Positions 15,677 through 25,593 of a stretch of DNA of 64,000 nucleotides are shown piece by piece. The translations under genes and the position numbers were made by a program. This DNA comes from Gammaproteobacteria bacterium (GTDB lineage: Bacteria; Pseudomonadota; Gammaproteobacteria; Pseudomonadales; Pseudohongiellaceae). How positions within the stretch are numbered: position 1 is the first letter of the stretch; every line of letters starts with the position of its first letter. Location: the NCBI GenBank assembly GCA_029253585.1, contig JAQWZF010000026.1:124001-188000 (forward strand), given 5' to 3'. Under the pieces are notes generated by a model that was not told the DNA's origin, searched no databases, and saw only the letters and a list, made by a program, of their open reading frames with translations.

Positions 15677-18142
15677 ATGCACAGCAGGCTCTTGATCTCC
15701 ATATCTCTCTTTGCAGTTTTACAAGCTGGAGCCCAGATGGCTCATGCCCAAGACGCGGAAGAAGTTTTAGTTATTGGGGTGATCCCCTCTGGGGCGGGCC
15801 TCGATAAATCCAAAATCCCCTTCCCCGTGCAGAATCGCAACGCGTCCGACATAGAGAATGCAAACCCGTTGAATATCTCAGACTTTCTTCGACAAAGCTT
15901 CACCAGCGTTTCGCTAAACGATGCACAGAACAATCCAATGCAACCTGACCTGCAATACCGAGGCTTTACCGCCTCACCTCTGCTTGGCTTGGCGCAGGGA
16001 CTGGCTGTCTATCAGAACGGCGCCCGCATCAATGAGCCGCTTGGCGATGCGGTGAACTGGGACCTGCTACCGCAGTCCGCGGTGCAAAGCATCACCCTAT
16101 CCGGCGGAGCAAATCCATTGTTCGGACTGAACAGTCTTGGTGGCTCGCTGGTAATCGATATGAAAGATGGCTTCAGCTCAGAGGGAACTAGCGTTGAAGT
16201 AAGCTCTGGATCCTTTGGTCGCACGACGGCAAATATCGAAACAGGCGGCAACAACGGCTCTTTGGCCTACTATGCGAACCTGGAAAGTTTTCAGGAAGAT
16301 GGCTGGCGCGACCAGTCTGAGTCCGATGCATTGAATTTTTATGGCAGTGTAGGCTGGCGCGACCAGTCCACTCGCCTCAATCTTAATTACCAATACGGTC
16401 AATCTGAGCTAATAGGTAATGGAGCGGCACCAACTGAGCTACTGGCCCTGGATAGAGAGGCTATTTTCACTGGGCCTGACATTACCGAGAACGACATGCA
16501 GATGATCAGCTTCGACTATCAGCATGACGTGAGTAGCGATATTAATTTCGGTGGGAATTTCTTCTATCGAAAGAATAAGACAAATTCATTTAACGGTGAC
16601 GGTTCAGAATTTGCGGTGTGCAGCCTTGGTGGCATGCCGCAACTACTGGACGGTATCGAAGGCGACGATCTCGAAGAGCTCGGCCTCGATGACGACGACA
16701 TCTGTGAGAATCAATTTGCCGATAGTGATGCCCTCGAAGCATTTCTGAATCAAACCGCTGCGATGATGGGATCGGACGACGAATTTAATCTTGAAAATTT
16801 TGCAGATGATCTATCGGGTACAGGCGTGCTTTCCGATCAGGCTATAAATAACCTGAGTGACAGAAGTCAGGAAAGTATAGGCGCCGATTTCCAATGGACC
16901 GTGAGAGGCAATTTCCTGGGCTACGATTCTCAGGTCATTGCGGGGGGTGCCTACTACCGGGGCGAATCTAATTTCGAAGCGGTTCTGGAGCTTGCCAATC
17001 TCGATCCAATTTCCAGACTCACGCTAGGCTTGGGCACCGGCACATTTGTCGATAGCGAAGCCACTTCTATCAATACCGAAACAGAATCCAGTAGTCTCTA
17101 CATTACAAACACCATGAACTTGAGCGAAACCGTAGCCTTGACGCTATCTGCCCGAGGCAATTATACCGACGTTGTACTGCGCGACAGGTCTGGCATGCGG
17201 CCCGAGCTTAACGGCGACCATAATTTTTCCAGAGTTAATCCATCACTGGGCCTAACCTGGCAGGCGAGTGATAGTCATAGCCTGTATGCGTCTTATAGTG
17301 AATCTTCCCGCGCGCCTACGCCTATCGAGCTTGCCTGTAACGAGGGAGTTTTCGACCTTGCGGTAGCCTTTGCCATCGAAGCCGGAGAAGACCCAGCCGA
17401 TGTCGATCTGGAGTGTCGTCTGCCGAATGCCTTCCTGGCTGACCCACCACTGGATGACGTGATCGCCAAGAGTTTCGAATTGGGATCACGCGGTTTTCTC
17501 GGTGAGGTCGGTTATTCTCTGGGGCTGTTTCATACCTTGAATAAGGACGACATCCTGTTTCAGACCACAGGCCGCTCCACTGGCCTCTTCGCCAATGTAG
17601 ACCAGACGCGAAGAGCGGGCATCGAATCTAGCCTACAGGGACAATGGCAGGCTTTTAGCTGGTTGATGGCCTACAGCTTCATCGAGGCAACTTTCGAAGA
17701 CAGTTTTCAGGCATTGAGCCCCAACCACGCATTCGCCGACGATGAGGGTGAGATTAGTGTACGCTCCGGCGATCGTATTCCCGGCATTCCGCAGCATCAA
17801 TTTAAGCTATCCAGCGATTACCAGTTTACTGGCGGCCTTAGCCTTGGTCTGGACATACTCAGCAATGGTAATCAGGTGTTGCGTGGCGATGAATCCAATC
17901 AGCTGGACGAAGTTTCCGGCTATACCATGGTGAGCCTGCGCGCCCGGTATAGCGTAAACGAGAAGCTCGAGATATTCGCGAAGATAGATAATCTCTTCGA
18001 CAGAGAATACGAGAGTTTTGGCTTACTGGGGGAAGAGCCAGCCGAATTGGAGGTGCCTATCATTGAGGATCTAACGAATCCGGTATTCCTAGGAGCTGGC
18101 GCGCCCAAGGCTACGTTCCTGGGGCTTCGCTACAACTTCTAG
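15677..18142 (+). CDS. TonB-dependent outer-membrane receptor
   Basis: An 821-residue receptor. The signal peptide ends at MAHAQ. The mature protein begins DAEEVLVIG, a TonB-box-like start, followed by a plug domain ('LRQSFTSVSLNDAQNNPMQP', 'QYRGFTASPLLGLAQGLAVY', 'GLNSLGGSLVIDMKDG') and a long beta-barrel ending in LRYNF with the usual terminal Phe. An acidic loop of about 90 residues lies near the first third (DDLEELGLDDDDICENQ) and may be an extracellular ligand lid. The plug 'GNGAAP' and 'YASYSESSRAPTPIELAC' phrases are common in proteobacterial receptors of unknown substrate. Convergent with glpQ, only ten bases apart. Confidence 0.92.
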   Translation: MHSRLLISISLFAVLQAGAQMAHAQDAEEVLVIGVIPSGAGLDKSKIPFPVQNRNASDIENANPLNISDFLRQSFTSVSLNDAQNNPMQPDLQYRGFTASPLLGLAQGLAVYQNGARINEPLGDAVNWDLLPQSAVQSITLSGGANPLFGLNSLGGSLVIDMKDGFSSEGTSVEVSSGSFGRTTANIETGGNNGSLAYYANLESFQEDGWRDQSESDALNFYGSVGWRDQSTRLNLNYQYGQSELIGNGAAPTELLALDREAIFTGPDITENDMQMISFDYQHDVSSDINFGGNFFYRKNKTNSFNGDGSEFAVCSLGGMPQLLDGIEGDDLEELGLDDDDICENQFADSDALEAFLNQTAAMMGSDDEFNLENFADDLSGTGVLSDQAINNLSDRSQESIGADFQWTVRGNFLGYDSQVIAGGAYYRGESNFEAVLELANLDPISRLTLGLGTGTFVDSEATSINTETESSSLYITNTMNLSETVALTLSARGNYTDVVLRDRSGMRPELNGDHNFSRVNPSLGLTWQASDSHSLYASYSESSRAPTPIELACNEGVFDLAVAFAIEAGEDPADVDLECRLPNAFLADPPLDDVIAKSFELGSRGFLGEVGYSLGLFHTLNKDDILFQTTGRSTGLFANVDQTRRAGIESSLQGQWQAFSWLMAYSFIEATFEDSFQALSPNHAFADDEGEISVRSGDRIPGIPQHQFKLSSDYQFTGGLSLGLDILSNGNQVLRGDESNQLDEVSGYTMVSLRARYSVNEKLEIFAKIDNLFDREYESFGLLGEEPAELEVPIIEDLTNPVFLGAGAPKATFLGLRYNF

Positions 18143-18151
18143 CGCAGGACT

Positions 18152-19186
18152 CTATCTGTTGCGTAGAAAATCCACTGCCCGATCAGGAAAATCGGTGAAC
18201 ACTCCGTCGACATTCGCGCGAAAATAGTGAATCTCCAGCAGGTCTTCGAAACTATCCGCATAGGCTGGCACCTGCCCCGGATCCAGGCGGTAGGTGTAGG
18301 GATGAACTTGCATGCCGGCCGCATGAGCCCTGGCGACGAATTCAGTCACCTGCAGGCTTGTCTCCTGCGAACTTCTGGAAACCACTAGGCCTTTATCCGG
18401 GCCAACCCCATCGGCGAAGACCGATAACTTCTCCATGCCGTCTTCTTCGAACATCCAGGGATAGGCGGAAACCCCGCTGATCAATTGCACTAGATTCAGT
18501 TCGATACCTTCTGCGGGCAGAATCTGTTCATGGATAATCTGTAACTCTTCAAAGCTAAAGGTCTGCAGAAATATTTTGTCCTGCTTGCTGGTGTAGCCAT
18601 AAGACTTAAGCATCTTTACCACAGCGGTGCTGATATCTTTGCCTGCCTCGCGGTGAAACTCGGGTGATTTTATTTCAGGATAGACCCCTATGTTCTTTCC
18701 AGTAGATTTATTTAGCCCCTGTATTAGTTCAATCTCTTCGGACAAAGTTGGCACACTGAAAGTGGATTTTCCCATCGGGAAACGCTCCGTGTAATCCTGC
18801 TGCTTCTCGCCATCCTCGATCTTGAAGCCTTCACTGGCCTGCAGCTGTCGTATCTCTGCCAGAGTAAAGTCAATAGCGTAGTATCGACCGTCTTCGCGCA
18901 CGCGATCGGGGAAGCGTTCGGCGACATCGGTAGTCCTGTCCAGGGTGATATCGTGCAAAACGATAAGCTGATCATCGCTGGTCATCACTACATCTTGCTC
19001 GATGAAATCCGCACCCATGGCATAGGCCATGGCCTTCGCCTGCAGCGTATGCTCCGGCATGTAGCCACTGGCTCCGCGGTGAGCGATAACGACTTTCAGA
19101 GCCTGTGCCTGAGCGGATAGTGTTGCTGTCATAAGTAGTAGACCGATAGTCTTTGTGAGGTTAAATCTGAAACGAAGAAAGGGCAT
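18152..19186 (-). CDS. glpQ: Periplasmic glycerophosphodiester phosphodiesterase
   Basis: A 344-residue GlpQ-type enzyme that splits glycerophosphodiesters, from lipid turnover or scavenging, into sn-glycerol-3-phosphate and an alcohol. A signal peptide ending at SAQAQA places it in the periplasm. Active-site motifs are present: IAHRGASGYMPEHT (first catalytic His), FIEQDVVMTSDDQLIVLHD (metal-binding Glu and Asp, second His) and DGVFTDFPD at the C-terminus. Length and the internal insertion 'YAIDFTLAEIRQLQ' match GlpQ rather than the cytosolic UgpQ. No glycerol-3-phosphate transporter is adjacent. Confidence 0.93.
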   Translation of the reverse strand: MPFLRFRFNLTKTIGLLLMTATLSAQAQALKVVIAHRGASGYMPEHTLQAKAMAYAMGADFIEQDVVMTSDDQLIVLHDITLDRTTDVAERFPDRVREDGRYYAIDFTLAEIRQLQASEGFKIEDGEKQQDYTERFPMGKSTFSVPTLSEEIELIQGLNKSTGKNIGVYPEIKSPEFHREAGKDISTAVVKMLKSYGYTSKQDKIFLQTFSFEELQIIHEQILPAEGIELNLVQLISGVSAYPWMFEEDGMEKLSVFADGVGPDKGLVVSRSSQETSLQVTEFVARAHAAGMQVHPYTYRLDPGQVPAYADSFEDLLEIHYFRANVDGVFTDFPDRAVDFLRNR

Positions 19187-19324
19187 TAGAATTACCTCTG
19201 TGCCAGCAAAAAAAATCCATGGCCTCTGGGCGATGAATGAGAGGTCGCAAGTCTAAGCGACAAACCCTGCCACTTATAGTAGCAAGCGCACCGAGAATAC
19301 GACAATAGAAAAATTAGTTGCTGC

Positions 19325-21709
19325 CTATGAGCCTAATCGATAGCGCAGCTTGATCGCTATTGTATCGACAATCCTGTCGTTCCATGACTGCTCGAGAAGA
19401 GTCGGAAATGTATCGAAGCTGTCTCTTGGTAGATTGCTCCCCCGAGTATATACAATGAACAGGTCAGATAAAGGAGCGATCTCCCAACGATATCTCGCCT
19501 GAAATGTGAGCCGGCTAATAACAAAGTCATCAGGCGTCGAATCTGGATTCGCAACCGGCTGCAGGAAGTCTCGACGATTCGGATTAACCTGCCAGAAACG
19601 ATCTTCGAAGGCCTTCAGGGCTGTCCACTGTGCAGTGAAGCGCAACTGCTGCTTGGCAGAGATGAAATAGTTTGTCTCAACTCGCGGTGCCCATTGGTGG
19701 GATTCAAAGCTGGTGTAATTGCCCCCACCACGGTGAACAAGCAACGCTTCTCTGTCGGTATAGTTAAGCGAAATATCGGTAGAGAATCTGTCATTGGCAC
19801 GCCACACGATGCCTGCGGAACCCTGAGTTCGCGTCGGCCCCAGCTCATCCTGATCGAGATTTAAATTCACGTTATAGGAAATAGCTTCTGCTCGGTTGGT
19901 GCTGTAACCGAGATTTGCACCCCATCGCCCTGTTATCCGGAAATCGCCAGTGCCGCGACCCAGTCTGTCGTCAATACGCTCAGGGAAATAGCGAAAACTG
20001 TAATTGAGTTGGTTGTTGTTTAAGAAGTTGTACCCCCGGTTGAAAAACAGCCCCATTCGCACTGGCTGACCCTGTGTGTTCCACTGATTGGTGAAGAAGA
20101 CACTCGTATCGCGCCCACGCAGCCCCGGAATATTCGACTCGGTTCTTGAGTAGCTATAGTCCATATTCATCTGATCATTCCGGGTCAAGAATCCAAGGTC
20201 ATTGATATCCAGTGTATCGTCAATATAGGTTGAGCGCAGAGTATGCTGCACGCCTCTTCTGGGACGATAGCTAACGTCGGCAAATCCACCAGCCCCAGTG
20301 ACGCCTTCTACATCGCTATGCATAAGCTGCGCATCTACCACCCAGCGATTGTCAGCCGAAAAATAGTGTGCGTCTATCGCATTCACGGTAGCGTCGATCT
20401 CAGGATGTGAAATACTGGTACCCATCCAACCTAGCGCACGACGACCACCCGCTCCGGTATTTTCATATAACACTCTAGCTATGGTAAAGTCTCTTCCCTG
20501 CGCCTGAAGGTGGACCCTAGTGCCGTCGTCTAGTTCGCCTCTAATCTCACTATCGTCTTCAGAGGCAAGCAGCGTACCGTAACGCCAACTGCCGTTCTGG
20601 CCCGTGAACTTTACTGCGCCTAACAACTCGGTGGGCATGCTTAAATCAGTGGGAACAACATCTACATCGCCAGGCACATCGTAAATAGCCGCGCCGCCGA
20701 TGCGGCGTGTATTCAATAGAGAAACTGGGCCCCCTGGACCACCGCGACCCGAGGTCCTCGGTGAGGTGTTAAAGATATCCTGGCCTTCGAGAAAGAAGGA
20801 CCTTCGTTCAGGGAAAAATACTTCGAAGGCTGTCAGATTGACCACCACATCGTCGGACTCTACATTTCCAAAATCCGGATTCAGTGTTGCCGACAGGAGT
20901 GTGTTTGATGTGGGGCGCCAGAATATTTCTGAACCAACCTTGAATTGTGTTTCGTTTCTTACATTATCGACTACGGTCGATGCAAACGGGTAATAGGTTA
21001 GTTGTCTGCGTGGCTCGATGTCTCTGAGCTCATACTTATCGAAGGCAGAGAGATACTGATTCACGGTACGCGGAAGCGCGGGATTAGACCAGGCCTCGCC
21101 ACCGAGGTGACCCACCTGCCTTTCGAAATAAAACCCGATCTGCCTTACGTCATCGACTTGCGGCAGGGGCATCATGGACCAGGGCACGAAGTACTCGACA
21201 CTCCAGCCGTCATCTAGTGCCTGAGTGCGACCGTTCCAAGATCCATCCCACTGCATGTTCATCTGACGCTCGGGAAGCAGAGACGCGTCGGTCATGGAAT
21301 CGCCAAGATTTATGCGCAGGAAATAGCCATACAGACCGCCACCGGAGGCATCGATTCCGACCACGAAACCATCGCGATCCAACTGCGTGTCTCGCGAGGT
21401 CATGCGCGCCACCAGAGTCTCGGCTGGCTGATAATTGATAGAAGAAATATAGATGCCTCGCTCCGTATAGAACATACGAACGTGTGTCTCGTAGGGTGTT
21501 TCCGCCAAGGTATCTGGGTTGATAACTCTCATGCCATCAACTACTGGAAGATTTTCCCAGACCGCCTCGTCGACAAAACCATCTAGCGTGATATTTGCAT
21601 CGCTCTCATCGATTCGAGTGAGCTGGGGCAGTGACTGCTGCGCCAGTAGCGGCAAGGCAAACAGGGAAGACAGGAGGCAAAGACTAACGCGGAGGCAAAA
21701 CTTTGTCAT
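19325..21709 (-). CDS. DUF5916 protein with N-terminal CBM9-like domain
   Basis: A 794-residue exported protein. After a signal peptide (ending LPLLAQ) residues 35-220 form a CBM9-like sandwich, recognised by 'ITLDGFVDEAVWENLP', 'VRMFYTERGIYISSINYQP' and 'DDGWSVEYFVPWSMM'. The rest has the DUF5916 signature: 'EVFFPERRSFFLEGQDIFN', 'TRRIGGAAIYDVPG' and many alternating-hydrophobicity strands ending in 'IAIKLRYRLGS', consistent with an outer-membrane barrel. CBM9-like domains often bind sugars, and the DUF5916 proteins themselves have no proven role. The gene stands alone with about 300 bases upstream. Confidence 0.9.
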   Translation of the reverse strand: MTKFCLRVSLCLLSSLFALPLLAQQSLPQLTRIDESDANITLDGFVDEAVWENLPVVDGMRVINPDTLAETPYETHVRMFYTERGIYISSINYQPAETLVARMTSRDTQLDRDGFVVGIDASGGGLYGYFLRINLGDSMTDASLLPERQMNMQWDGSWNGRTQALDDGWSVEYFVPWSMMPLPQVDDVRQIGFYFERQVGHLGGEAWSNPALPRTVNQYLSAFDKYELRDIEPRRQLTYYPFASTVVDNVRNETQFKVGSEIFWRPTSNTLLSATLNPDFGNVESDDVVVNLTAFEVFFPERRSFFLEGQDIFNTSPRTSGRGGPGGPVSLLNTRRIGGAAIYDVPGDVDVVPTDLSMPTELLGAVKFTGQNGSWRYGTLLASEDDSEIRGELDDGTRVHLQAQGRDFTIARVLYENTGAGGRRALGWMGTSISHPEIDATVNAIDAHYFSADNRWVVDAQLMHSDVEGVTGAGGFADVSYRPRRGVQHTLRSTYIDDTLDINDLGFLTRNDQMNMDYSYSRTESNIPGLRGRDTSVFFTNQWNTQGQPVRMGLFFNRGYNFLNNNQLNYSFRYFPERIDDRLGRGTGDFRITGRWGANLGYSTNRAEAISYNVNLNLDQDELGPTRTQGSAGIVWRANDRFSTDISLNYTDREALLVHRGGGNYTSFESHQWAPRVETNYFISAKQQLRFTAQWTALKAFEDRFWQVNPNRRDFLQPVANPDSTPDDFVISRLTFQARYRWEIAPLSDLFIVYTRGSNLPRDSFDTFPTLLEQSWNDRIVDTIAIKLRYRLGS

Positions 21710-22005
21710 TTCTGTACCCTAGTGTGGCTCTTTATCGCTGAGACCTACTAGATCTCGGTTAAGCACTAATCCTTAGATTCGTACTATATCGCAATAGTTT
21801 TGCTGAATTACTAAATAGAAACAAATAGTTACAAACTTCGTTTGGCAATGAACTGACTGCCCTTTTGCTATATCGGCCAAGCAGTACAGCGTCCGCCATA
21901 TTTCGTCATTATTGCCCCGTAGATTGCCTTTATTCGGCCCATCGCTTGTCAGATTGCTGGGTTGTAATACACGCTAATCCATTATCAATACCTAAGGAGC
22001 ATCAG

Positions 22006-22155
22006 GTGAAATTGTTTAAGAAGGGTCAGAATTGTCTATTTGTTGAGGAGGAGAGATATGAGTGGGCTTCGAAGAAGTCGAGCATGAATCGCCACCTGAT
22101 CACGGTGTCGCTGCTCTGCCTCTTTGCCGCCTTCCTTTTTGGCGCACTGAGTTAG
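22006..22155 (+). CDS. 49-residue small membrane protein (probable)
   Basis: A GTG start at 22006 follows AAGGAG at six-base spacing, an excellent ribosome site. The frame runs 49 codons to TAG at 22155. The product has a basic and acidic N-terminal half (KLFKKGQN, EEERYEW) and a C-terminal membrane segment (LITVSLLCLFAAFLFGALS). The frame is open further upstream to 21865, but without a matching ribosome site. Shorter starts inside it (ATG 22084) would leave just the membrane segment. No family recognised. The support is the ribosome site and the clean membrane helix. It ends 22 bases from the end of the peptidase gene on the other strand. Confidence 0.5.
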   Translation: MKLFKKGQNCLFVEEERYEWASKKSSMNRHLITVSLLCLFAAFLFGALS

Positions 22156-22177
22156 ATGTGCGAAGTGAGATCAGAAA

Positions 22178-25100
22178 CTAGCGAGCCTGCAAGAGAACCT
22201 CAAGAACCAGTGACTGTACATCTCGACGGATGTCCAAGCTCACGGCATCTCCAGGTGCCGACTGGCGTAGCAGATTGGAGTAGGCTTGCAGATCGTTCAC
22301 GGGCTGCTCGTTGTAGTTCAACAGAACATCACCTGCGCGCACCCCAGCCAAATCGGCCGCACCACCGGGGGTTACAGCGCTAAGTCGAACTCCGGGGCCG
22401 GCAAAGGCGAAGTCTGGCACTGTACCCAGGCTCGCGGCCCTTTCTCCATCAACGGCGGTAGTGCTTTGTACCTGCACCGGAGCACCGGCGAGAGTAACCC
22501 GCAAGGGTTCAGTATTATCAGCAAGGTATACGACCGCCTCTTCCAGCCAAAGCGCGATATCCGACATGCCATTTAGATCGAGCTTGTCGGCGCTGTCGCT
22601 TACCTGGTGATAGTCGGCGTGTACGCCACTAAAGAGATGAATCGCAGGTATGCCAGCATTGAGGAAACTCACGTGGTCACTGCTTGCTATGGTATTAGGG
22701 GGAAAGGTGGAATTTACACCAATGGTGAAGCCTATTCCCTGTGCCATGAACGGCCACTCGTAGGCGCTATCGGTTGCGAAGACCTGAAGATCTCGCCCGT
22801 CGAGACGGCCTACAGCATCGAGATTTATCATTGCGTAGAAGTCTGCAGCGGTGAAGCCCGCTGGCGGGTCGTTCACAAAGTGCTGCGAGCCTAACAGACC
22901 AGACTCTTCCCCGCTGAAGGCAACGAACAGAATCGGCCTTTGTGGTGTAAAGGCTCGCGAGAGCTGCCTGGCAACCTCAATCATTGCGGCGATACCGGCT
23001 GCGTTGTCATCGGCTCCCGGATAGTGTCGCCCAGATTCAATATCCATTCCGAGGTGATCATAGTGAGCACCGATAATCACAGGGCGATTACTTAGGGAAC
23101 GGTTCACGCCGGGGATCATTCCAATAATATTAGCCATAGAGACGTTACCTCTACCGGCGATGCTCTGGCTCCATTCGTGAATATAGGTCCCGTTCAGCGT
23201 TTGCAATCCCGCCGCTCGAAGTTGCTCCGCTATATACTGTGCCGCCTTATCGATGCCCTCGCTCCCTAGCCCTCTGCCCTCCATATCCGCAGAGGATAAC
23301 TGCGTGGCGTGTCGACGTAATTGGTCTGGCATATATTTTGAAGGAAGTACTGCAAGCGGTTCCATTGTCGGCAAATTCTCGAAATCGATGGCAACCTGAA
23401 GATCCGGTTTCAGCCATTGCATTGGTGACTCGGGGCTTGACCAAACTCCTTTCACATCATTGCTAGGCTCGGCACCCAGGAAACTCAAGAACGAATATTT
23501 GCCGTAGTGCGGCAGCTTCTCGATCATTCCTGGCATGGCGATCATCTGATCCACGTCAATGAAGCCCAGGGCGAGCTCGGCATTTGCAGGATGGCGAGCG
23601 ACTAGAACGCTGCTCCGATTCTCAAACTCGACATCGCTACCTGACATGATGAGTGAGGATGGGCTCGTCTGCACACCGTAGACACTACTGGCATCGAAAA
23701 CCGTCTGAGCAAATGCATTGTCACGACCCAACACCCAAACCGATCGGTCCTGAGGGAGTTCGGTGATATCTTCAACATTAATTATTTGTGCATCTACGCC
23801 GGTGGCGAAGGACTCGACCATGCGTATCCAGTGCTGCCTATTCGACTGCGGCACTACGAAGCTAATCCGCTCGGCTCCGAACAATTCACCAATCGTCGGA
23901 GGTGTCTCCTCTCGGTCCAGTGTGCGAAAAACATCGAAGAATGGATCGACAAGTACCGCGCGCAGTTGATCGTAATTATCGGCCATTACCCCTTCGAGTC
24001 TCTGACTGATATCGATATCATATATTGTTGGCGTGTCGCTTCCTTCGTAATAAAGGGCAACTGGCACCCTAAGCATATAGGGGTCTTCTGGCTGAATCTG
24101 CGCAAACATGATTCTCGCTCTATTGCCAATGACCTCTTCGACCGAAATAGATAGTTCGGGCGCTCCGACACGATCCACCCATTGATTGAAGAAGCCGCTG
24201 AGATCAAAACCACTGAGCTCGGAGAAATGCATGGAGATATCTTCGAAAGTGGCACGCTTGAACTTATAGTCTTGGTAGAACTGGCGTAAGCCTGTAAGAA
24301 AGAGTTCATCGCCCAATTGAATTCGCAGCATATGCCAGAGCATAAGGGTCTTGCCGTAGCCAACAGCCTGAGAGGCAGCGGAGTTACGCGAGGTGAATTG
24401 AGATAGCGGAAAATCTACGTCTTCGGCCACATAGTTCTTGTATCTAGCCAACATCTCCTTGCGATACTCATGCCCCAAACCATCCATCTCCTGAAAGAGA
24501 TGATCCGCAAGATAGGCTGTTAAGCCTTCGCTCCAATTACCGGTTTCATAGTCAGGATAGACACCATTGCCCCACCAGTTGTGCAGAATCTCATGGGGAT
24601 ATGATGATTCGAGGATAAAGGGGAAACGAATGACCTGCTCACCCAGAAGAGTAAACGAAGGCATGCCGTACCCCGTCTCCCAGAAGTTCTCAATCAGTGC
24701 GAATTTGCTGTAGGGATAGTCACCAAGCAGCGGTTCATAGAGAGCCAGATAACGCCCAGTGGCGTCCATGTACTTTGTTGCAAGATTCGGATCTGGGCTA
24801 CGCAGATAGGCAAGCACCTCAACATCATCCGCCTGTTGCGAGTATTCGGTGAAATCGGCCGCGATCAGATAGACTTCTTCCATCGGTTGATCGCTACGCC
24901 AGCCGTTGCTCTCCAGGCGATCTCCCTGACTCACGGCCGTCCAACTACCGGCAGAGGCTGCGAACTCTACCCTCAGGTCGAAACTGATAAGGTCCCCTCC
25001 AAAATCGGGAACCCAGGCACTGCCTTTATTTAGGTAGACACCCTGTTCACTGATAATGCCGGAACTCTCGGCGAAGCTCTGAGCGTATTCGGCACTGGTT

Positions 25101-25543
25101 TGTTCGGCGGTATCGAAGATTGTTCCGCTATAACTTAGAAGGACAGTACTGGAGTTTCGCCTGGGTGGGCTGAGACTATACTGAGTCGTAGCGGCGGCTA
25201 AGCCACCGGTATTATTGATTCCGGCAACGGTAGCGGCCGGATCCGCTGCAAGGGCTTGGAGACGCCGGGGATTATTGCTTATGCGAAGATTACTGTTCAG
25301 TGAAAAAGTAAGCGGATTTCCTAACATGGAATCCGGCACGGTAACGGTGTCTTCCACGGAGACCGATTGATTCTGCGGATCGAGGACTACAATGAGGCTG
25401 TGATGAACGAGCGCCGGTTCACCGCCCTGATTATCAAAGCTAGCAGTGCTATCAATACTCTGCGCCGACACCCAGCCGACCTGCGCCGAGATTGCAACCC
25501 ACAGGATCGCACTGACAATGACTATTCGAAGCAGCTCTCTCAT
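22178..25543 (-). CDS. Exported M1-M28-PDZ triple-domain peptidase
   Basis: A very long exported protein, about 1121 residues from ATG at 25543 (1127 from the ATG at 25561), joining three modules. First, an M1 (gluzincin) aminopeptidase: GYGMPSFTLLG exopeptidase-type loop, HEILHNWWGNGVYPD zinc site and NWSEGLTAYL with the third ligand Glu. Second, from about residue 755, an M28 zinc aminopeptidase: GAHYDHLG, PGADDNAAG, SGEESGLLGS, NLDAVGR and HADYHQVSD give the two-metal site. Third, a C-terminal PDZ domain (GVRLSAVTPGGAADLAGVRA). A signal peptide ending at VSAQS exports it. Both catalytic sites look complete. The gene follows the PD40 propeller gene by 32 bases, so they form an operon for peptide digestion. 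Confidence 0.9.
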   Translation of the reverse strand: MRELLRIVIVSAILWVAISAQVGWVSAQSIDSTASFDNQGGEPALVHHSLIVVLDPQNQSVSVEDTVTVPDSMLGNPLTFSLNSNLRISNNPRRLQALAADPAATVAGINNTGGLAAATTQYSLSPPRRNSSTVLLSYSGTIFDTAEQTSAEYAQSFAESSGIISEQGVYLNKGSAWVPDFGGDLISFDLRVEFAASAGSWTAVSQGDRLESNGWRSDQPMEEVYLIAADFTEYSQQADDVEVLAYLRSPDPNLATKYMDATGRYLALYEPLLGDYPYSKFALIENFWETGYGMPSFTLLGEQVIRFPFILESSYPHEILHNWWGNGVYPDYETGNWSEGLTAYLADHLFQEMDGLGHEYRKEMLARYKNYVAEDVDFPLSQFTSRNSAASQAVGYGKTLMLWHMLRIQLGDELFLTGLRQFYQDYKFKRATFEDISMHFSELSGFDLSGFFNQWVDRVGAPELSISVEEVIGNRARIMFAQIQPEDPYMLRVPVALYYEGSDTPTIYDIDISQRLEGVMADNYDQLRAVLVDPFFDVFRTLDREETPPTIGELFGAERISFVVPQSNRQHWIRMVESFATGVDAQIINVEDITELPQDRSVWVLGRDNAFAQTVFDASSVYGVQTSPSSLIMSGSDVEFENRSSVLVARHPANAELALGFIDVDQMIAMPGMIEKLPHYGKYSFLSFLGAEPSNDVKGVWSSPESPMQWLKPDLQVAIDFENLPTMEPLAVLPSKYMPDQLRRHATQLSSADMEGRGLGSEGIDKAAQYIAEQLRAAGLQTLNGTYIHEWSQSIAGRGNVSMANIIGMIPGVNRSLSNRPVIIGAHYDHLGMDIESGRHYPGADDNAAGIAAMIEVARQLSRAFTPQRPILFVAFSGEESGLLGSQHFVNDPPAGFTAADFYAMINLDAVGRLDGRDLQVFATDSAYEWPFMAQGIGFTIGVNSTFPPNTIASSDHVSFLNAGIPAIHLFSGVHADYHQVSDSADKLDLNGMSDIALWLEEAVVYLADNTEPLRVTLAGAPVQVQSTTAVDGERAASLGTVPDFAFAGPGVRLSAVTPGGAADLAGVRAGDVLLNYNEQPVNDLQAYSNLLRQSAPGDAVSLDIRRDVQSLVLEVLLQAR

Positions 25544-25593
25544 TGCAATACCGTTCGCCATTCCTGTTCAGTACTCAATCATCGTGACTACAA

